Shown: positions 13,930-13,957 of the stretch, one piece after another
Position numbering within the stretch: the stretch's first letter is position 1
Layout: the number at the start of each line of letters is the position of its first letter
From: an uncultured Ruminococcus sp.
GTDB lineage: Bacteria > Bacillota_A > Clostridia > Oscillospirales > Acutalibacteraceae
Length of the DNA stretch: 13,957 nt
Direction: 5' to 3'
Assembly (NCBI GenBank): GCA_902798605.1
Contig: CADBXH010000085.1
Location: 1 to 13,957 of the forward strand
Program-made: the position numbers and the translations under genes
The notes under the pieces: model-generated
Seen by the model: the letters and a program-made list of their open reading frames with translations, nothing else
The model's database searches: none
What the model was told of the DNA's origin: nothing

Positions 13930-13957
13930 TTGACCTCCTTTCCTGTCACGCTTAGTA

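Larger units (their letters stand above)
8538..13957. mobile_element. Integrative mobilizable element in tRNA-Trp (right end beyond window)
   Basis: A tyrosine integrase gene convergent with the 3' end of tRNA-Trp marks the left attachment side, which must lie near 8525-8600. Inward follow three excisionase-like HTH genes, a ParB-like gene, a MOB-P relaxase, MobC, a likely oriT and accessory genes, all on the minus strand. This set is typical of Firmicute mobilizable elements. No coupling protein or type IV secretion gene is seen, so I call it mobilizable rather than conjugative, although the element may extend past the window. The exact attL cannot be fixed without the other end. Confidence 0.8.

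Noticed and set aside
8538..13957. Anti-phage defence or toxin-antitoxin cargo in the mobile element
   Set aside because: No restriction, CRISPR, toxin or other defence gene can be read. All visible genes belong to integration, regulation or mobilization, apart from two unknowns. Cargo may lie past the right edge.

Overview
The window looks like a chromosome segment of a gut-type Firmicute, probably a Ruminococcus-like member of the Clostridia/Oscillospiraceae. The clues are moderate GC, strong AGGAGG-type ribosome binding sites, clear sigma-A promoters, an X25-type starch-binding-like surface protein, a secreted beta-helix/BIG2 protein and an integrated mobilizable element of the Tn916-integrase kind. 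The genus is an inference from gene content.

Left part (1-4130, minus strand): the 5' two-thirds or so of an X25-domain protein runs off the window edge. It has no signal peptide. It lies behind a sigma-A promoter and a leader of about 280 nt that contains a terminator hairpin and an upstream segment complementary to that hairpin, which is an attenuator-like layout. A separate transcription unit follows, encoding a secreted right-handed beta-helix protein with four C-terminal BIG2 domains, with its own promoter and a hairpin downstream.

Middle (4184-7456, minus strand): a three-gene operon with promoter and terminator encodes a MurT-like Mur ligase, a GatD-like glutamine amidotransferase and a membrane acyltransferase-3. 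MurT and GatD normally amidate the D-glutamate of lipid II. Here the GatD-like subunit lacks the expected catalytic Cys and His, and the MurT-like subunit departs from the family at several active-site motifs, so this pair may do something else in the envelope. A divergent promoter drives mtnN (MTA/SAH nucleosidase), which is followed by a terminator and a tRNA-Trp gene.

Right part (about 8538 to the window end, minus strand): an integrative mobilizable element inserted at the 3' end of tRNA-Trp. From the attachment site inward it carries a tyrosine integrase, three tandem paralogous excisionase-like HTH proteins, a ParB-like protein, a MOB-P relaxase, a MobC-like accessory protein, a hairpin-rich likely oriT, a small acidic protein and a Cys-rich VLP protein. 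Several of these genes overlap or are coupled. No type IV secretion genes are visible, so the element would need a helper unless they lie beyond the right edge. The most distinctive features are the triplicated HTH genes with a nearly identical dyad-bearing intergenic segment, and a 19-bp tandem duplication that has rewritten the C-terminus of the integrase.
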